A stretch of DNA of 15,892 bases from Clostridia bacterium (lineage in GTDB: Bacteria > Bacillota_A > Clostridia > Oscillospirales > Acutalibacteraceae). This document shows, in pieces, positions 14,635 through 15,892 of this stretch (its first letter is position 1; the number at the start of each line of letters is the position of its first letter). A program made the position numbers and the translations under genes. The notes below the pieces were generated by a model. It did not search any database. It saw only the letters and a list, made by a program, of their open reading frames with translations, and was not told where the DNA came from. The stretch spans positions 1-15,892 of the forward strand of contig JAFPAK010000109.1 of assembly GCA_017390825.1 (NCBI GenBank), written 5' to 3'.

Positions 14635-15267
14635 TTACACTTTCTTTATCGGATGACGCACAACTGTTCTAAGCTTACAGATATCACACTTTCTCGGATC
14701 GGAAAGATATATCTCATGATGATAACGTGTGTCAGAGATATCAAGTACATAACCGTTTTGCTTGGCAAATTCGTGCATTGCCGCAACAGTTTGGGGTTCG
14801 TTATCATAAGGGCCGATGTGCATACACTGTACGCACTCTCCCTCGTTATATGTTAGAAATTCAACCGAACTAAAATCGGTTTTCTTCTTACGAGTTGCTT
14901 CAGCTACAGCCCAGTCAAAATCATCCTTGGTAACAAAGTCCGGCAAGCGGATCAACGAAATGAAGTTTAAAGTTTCCTTGTGTTGATAATCAATGCCTTT
15001 AACACCGTCCTGCCACCAGAAGCCTTCAAGCGGCGGAACCACATAATCAAAGTAGCCTTCAATTTTATGAGTACCCATTTTACTCATTTTAACGGTAAAT
15101 GCAATGCCGTAAAGCAGACTGATAGTTGCCTTGTACTCGCCGTTCTCATCGTTTGGATCGCCTTTACCTCGAACCGCAAGATAATTCATCGGCGGCACAG
15201 TGACGATGCTCGGTTGTTTCGGCGGAATATAAAACTCTTTGTATTCTTTCTTATAATCAAAAGGCAT
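14635..15267 (-). CDS. GyrI-like small-molecule-binding domain protein (COG4832 type)
   Basis: The 210-residue protein is a stand-alone GyrI-like (SOUL/BacR effector-fold) protein. Typical stretches are PPMNYLAVRGKGDPN (25-39), GYFDYVVPPLEGFWW (71-85), FLTYNEGECVQCMHIGPYDN (137-156) and a C-terminal HHEIYLSDPRKC followed by LRTVVRHPIKK. It has no DNA-binding domain, unlike BmrR or Rob-type regulators that carry the same effector domain. Members of this fold bind, and some hydrolyse, hydrophobic drugs or other small molecules; the ligand here is unknown. The start follows GAGGGGA, which itself overlaps the stop codon of the LURP-one-like gene, so the two genes are translationally coupled. Cytoplasmic: no signal peptide or membrane segment. 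Confidence 0.85.
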   Translation of the reverse strand: MPFDYKKEYKEFYIPPKQPSIVTVPPMNYLAVRGKGDPNDENGEYKATISLLYGIAFTVKMSKMGTHKIEGYFDYVVPPLEGFWWQDGVKGIDYQHKETLNFISLIRLPDFVTKDDFDWAVAEATRKKKTDFSSVEFLTYNEGECVQCMHIGPYDNEPQTVAAMHEFAKQNGYVLDISDTRYHHEIYLSDPRKCDICKLRTVVRHPIKKV

Positions 15268-15278
15268 TTATTTTCCCC

Positions 15279-15752
15279 TCAATCATTTCTTGAGCATTTT
15301 TCGGCATCTATTGCAAGCACAAGCATCAGTGCACATAGTGCATTCTGCGGATCATCAACATCGATCACATAGGTATCCGTCCAGTTAAACAACTCCTTGG
15401 ATACGGTTGCAACACTGCGCCCTTGAGAATCAATGATATTATAATCCCATTCAAAAAAATTACCCTCAACGTGCCAACCGTTACAATCAATATTATATTT
15501 CGGTTTAAAAAAGGTAAATTCTTTACTTATACATCCAACATACCGTTCACCAAAATACATTTCAAATTTGGGCAAAAAGGTAAATAATCGCTCTTTTACA
15601 GTTCCGATCTCATAACCGCATACATCATATATTTTCAAGCAATGTCCCCAGGAAAGTTGGCCTTTAACGGTATATACAGCTGTGCCTGATTCATCATAAA
15701 CATCATAGCTGTCAAACCATGAAAACAGTCTTTGTTTAAATAATAATTTCAT
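15279..15752 (-). CDS. LURP-one-related / tubby C-terminal-like protein
   Basis: This 157-residue protein resembles the bacterial LURP-one-related (YxjI-type) family, a 12-stranded barrel around a central helix related to the tubby C-terminal domain. It opens with MKLLFKQRLFSWFDSYDVYD, then repeats short strand pairs of the pattern xYDVxGxxIGTV and xDSQGRSVATVSKE, and ends with the hydrophobic central helix ALCALMLVLAIDAEKC (about 138-153). Eukaryotic relatives bind membrane phosphoinositides or act in defence; the bacterial function is not established. The ATG follows AGGTGA by six bases. It is the first gene of a two-gene unit with the GyrI-like gene, and a terminator separates it from the upstream RidA gene; I found no convincing promoter in the short gap, so one may lie within the ridA end. 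Confidence 0.8.
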   Translation of the reverse strand: MKLLFKQRLFSWFDSYDVYDESGTAVYTVKGQLSWGHCLKIYDVCGYEIGTVKERLFTFLPKFEMYFGERYVGCISKEFTFFKPKYNIDCNGWHVEGNFFEWDYNIIDSQGRSVATVSKELFNWTDTYVIDVDDPQNALCALMLVLAIDAEKCSRND

Positions 15753-15765
15753 ATCTTATCACCTA

Positions 15766-15793
15766 GCAAAAGTGCGTGACCAAAGCCACGCAC
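15766..15793 (-). terminator. Terminator after the RidA gene
   Basis: On the minus strand a 7-base-pair stem, GTGCGTG (15793-15787) with CACGCAC (15778-15772), has an eight-base loop and is followed by TTTTGC. It lies 15 bases after the RidA stop codon. Confidence 0.7.
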
Positions 15794-15808
15794 AGAATAA
15801 GCAGACAA

Positions 15809-15892
15809 TTAAAGCTCTGCTATTACCTCAACTTCTACAAGCACATCCTTTGGGAGTTGTTTTACAGCTACACAGCTTCTTGCAGGTTTCCC
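15809..15892 (-). CDS. RidA/YjgF-family enamine/imine deaminase, C-terminus only
   Basis: The last 27 codons of a gene entering from the right edge read GKPARSCVAVKQLPKDVLVE and end VEVIAEL. This is the C-terminal signature of RidA proteins, including the conserved Arg that binds substrate carboxylate and the VEVEVIA strand. RidA hydrolyses reactive enamine/imine intermediates such as 2-aminoacrylate released by PLP enzymes, protecting other PLP enzymes. Only about a fifth of the usual 125 residues is inside the window. Confidence 0.85.
   Translation of the reverse strand, partial: GKPARSCVAVKQLPKDVLVEVEVIAEL

Noticed and set aside
15753..15808. Promoter for the LURP-one/GyrI-like unit in the gap after RidA
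   Set aside because: I searched the minus strand for paired -35 and -10 boxes and found none of adequate quality; the gap is mostly terminator.
1..15892. Mobile elements, CRISPR arrays, prophage or defence islands, tRNA and rRNA genes
   Set aside because: No repeated spacers, transposase, integrase or structural RNA genes are visible; the gene content is ordinary chromosomal.

Overview
The window reads as a chromosomal segment of a spore-forming, anaerobic, low-GC Firmicute, most likely a gut Oscillospiraceae/Ruminococcus-like clostridium. The signs are a ypeB spore-germination gene, a hydE [FeFe]-hydrogenase maturase, the non-mevalonate isoprenoid gene ispE, AT-rich spacers, classical sigma-A promoters and purine-rich Shine-Dalgarno sites. 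The taxon is an inference from gene content; there is no rRNA or other marker here. I see no mobile element, CRISPR array, tRNA or rRNA.

Layout. (1) 1-1510, minus strand: murC followed after one base by the start of a MetY-type O-acetylhomoserine sulfhydrylase that runs off the left edge. (2) 1678-3216, plus: an orphan peptide-binding lipoprotein with its own promoter and terminator. (3) 3329-6704, plus: a four-gene unit of PHP-family phosphatase, Lrp/AsnC regulator, class I aminotransferase and ispE; the last three are tightly packed or overlapping. It ends at a bidirectional terminator shared with (4) a minus-strand metallophosphoesterase-like gene (6759-7457). (5) 7591-8916, plus: a secreted, membrane-anchored relative of D,D-carboxypeptidases, divergent from (4). 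(6) 8987-10315, plus: a cytoplasmic GH30 glycosidase with its own promoter and terminator. (7) 10426-12993, plus: hydE, a TcdA-like tRNA dehydratase and a TtcA-like tRNA thiolase as a compact operon. (8) 12994-13244: an unusual spacer holding a micro-ORF with a perfect Shine-Dalgarno site, a small dyad and a forespore-type promoter candidate. (9) 13245-14582, plus: ypeB. (10) 14635-15752, minus: a two-gene unit of a LURP-one/tubby-like protein and a GyrI-like protein. (11) 15809-15892, minus: the C-terminus of a RidA-family deaminase.

How the genes fit together. Most are housekeeping units: cell-wall precursor synthesis (murC), amino-acid metabolism (metY, regulator-aminotransferase pair, RidA), isoprenoids (ispE), tRNA modification (tcdA, ttcA-like) and sporulation (ypeB). 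The most striking thing is that the carboxypeptidase relative at 7591 has lost both catalytic residues of its SxxK motif and the Asn of SxN, so it looks like a pseudoenzyme. It is divergently transcribed, from what may be a bidirectional promoter, with a phosphoesterase-fold protein whose metal-binding motifs are also non-canonical.
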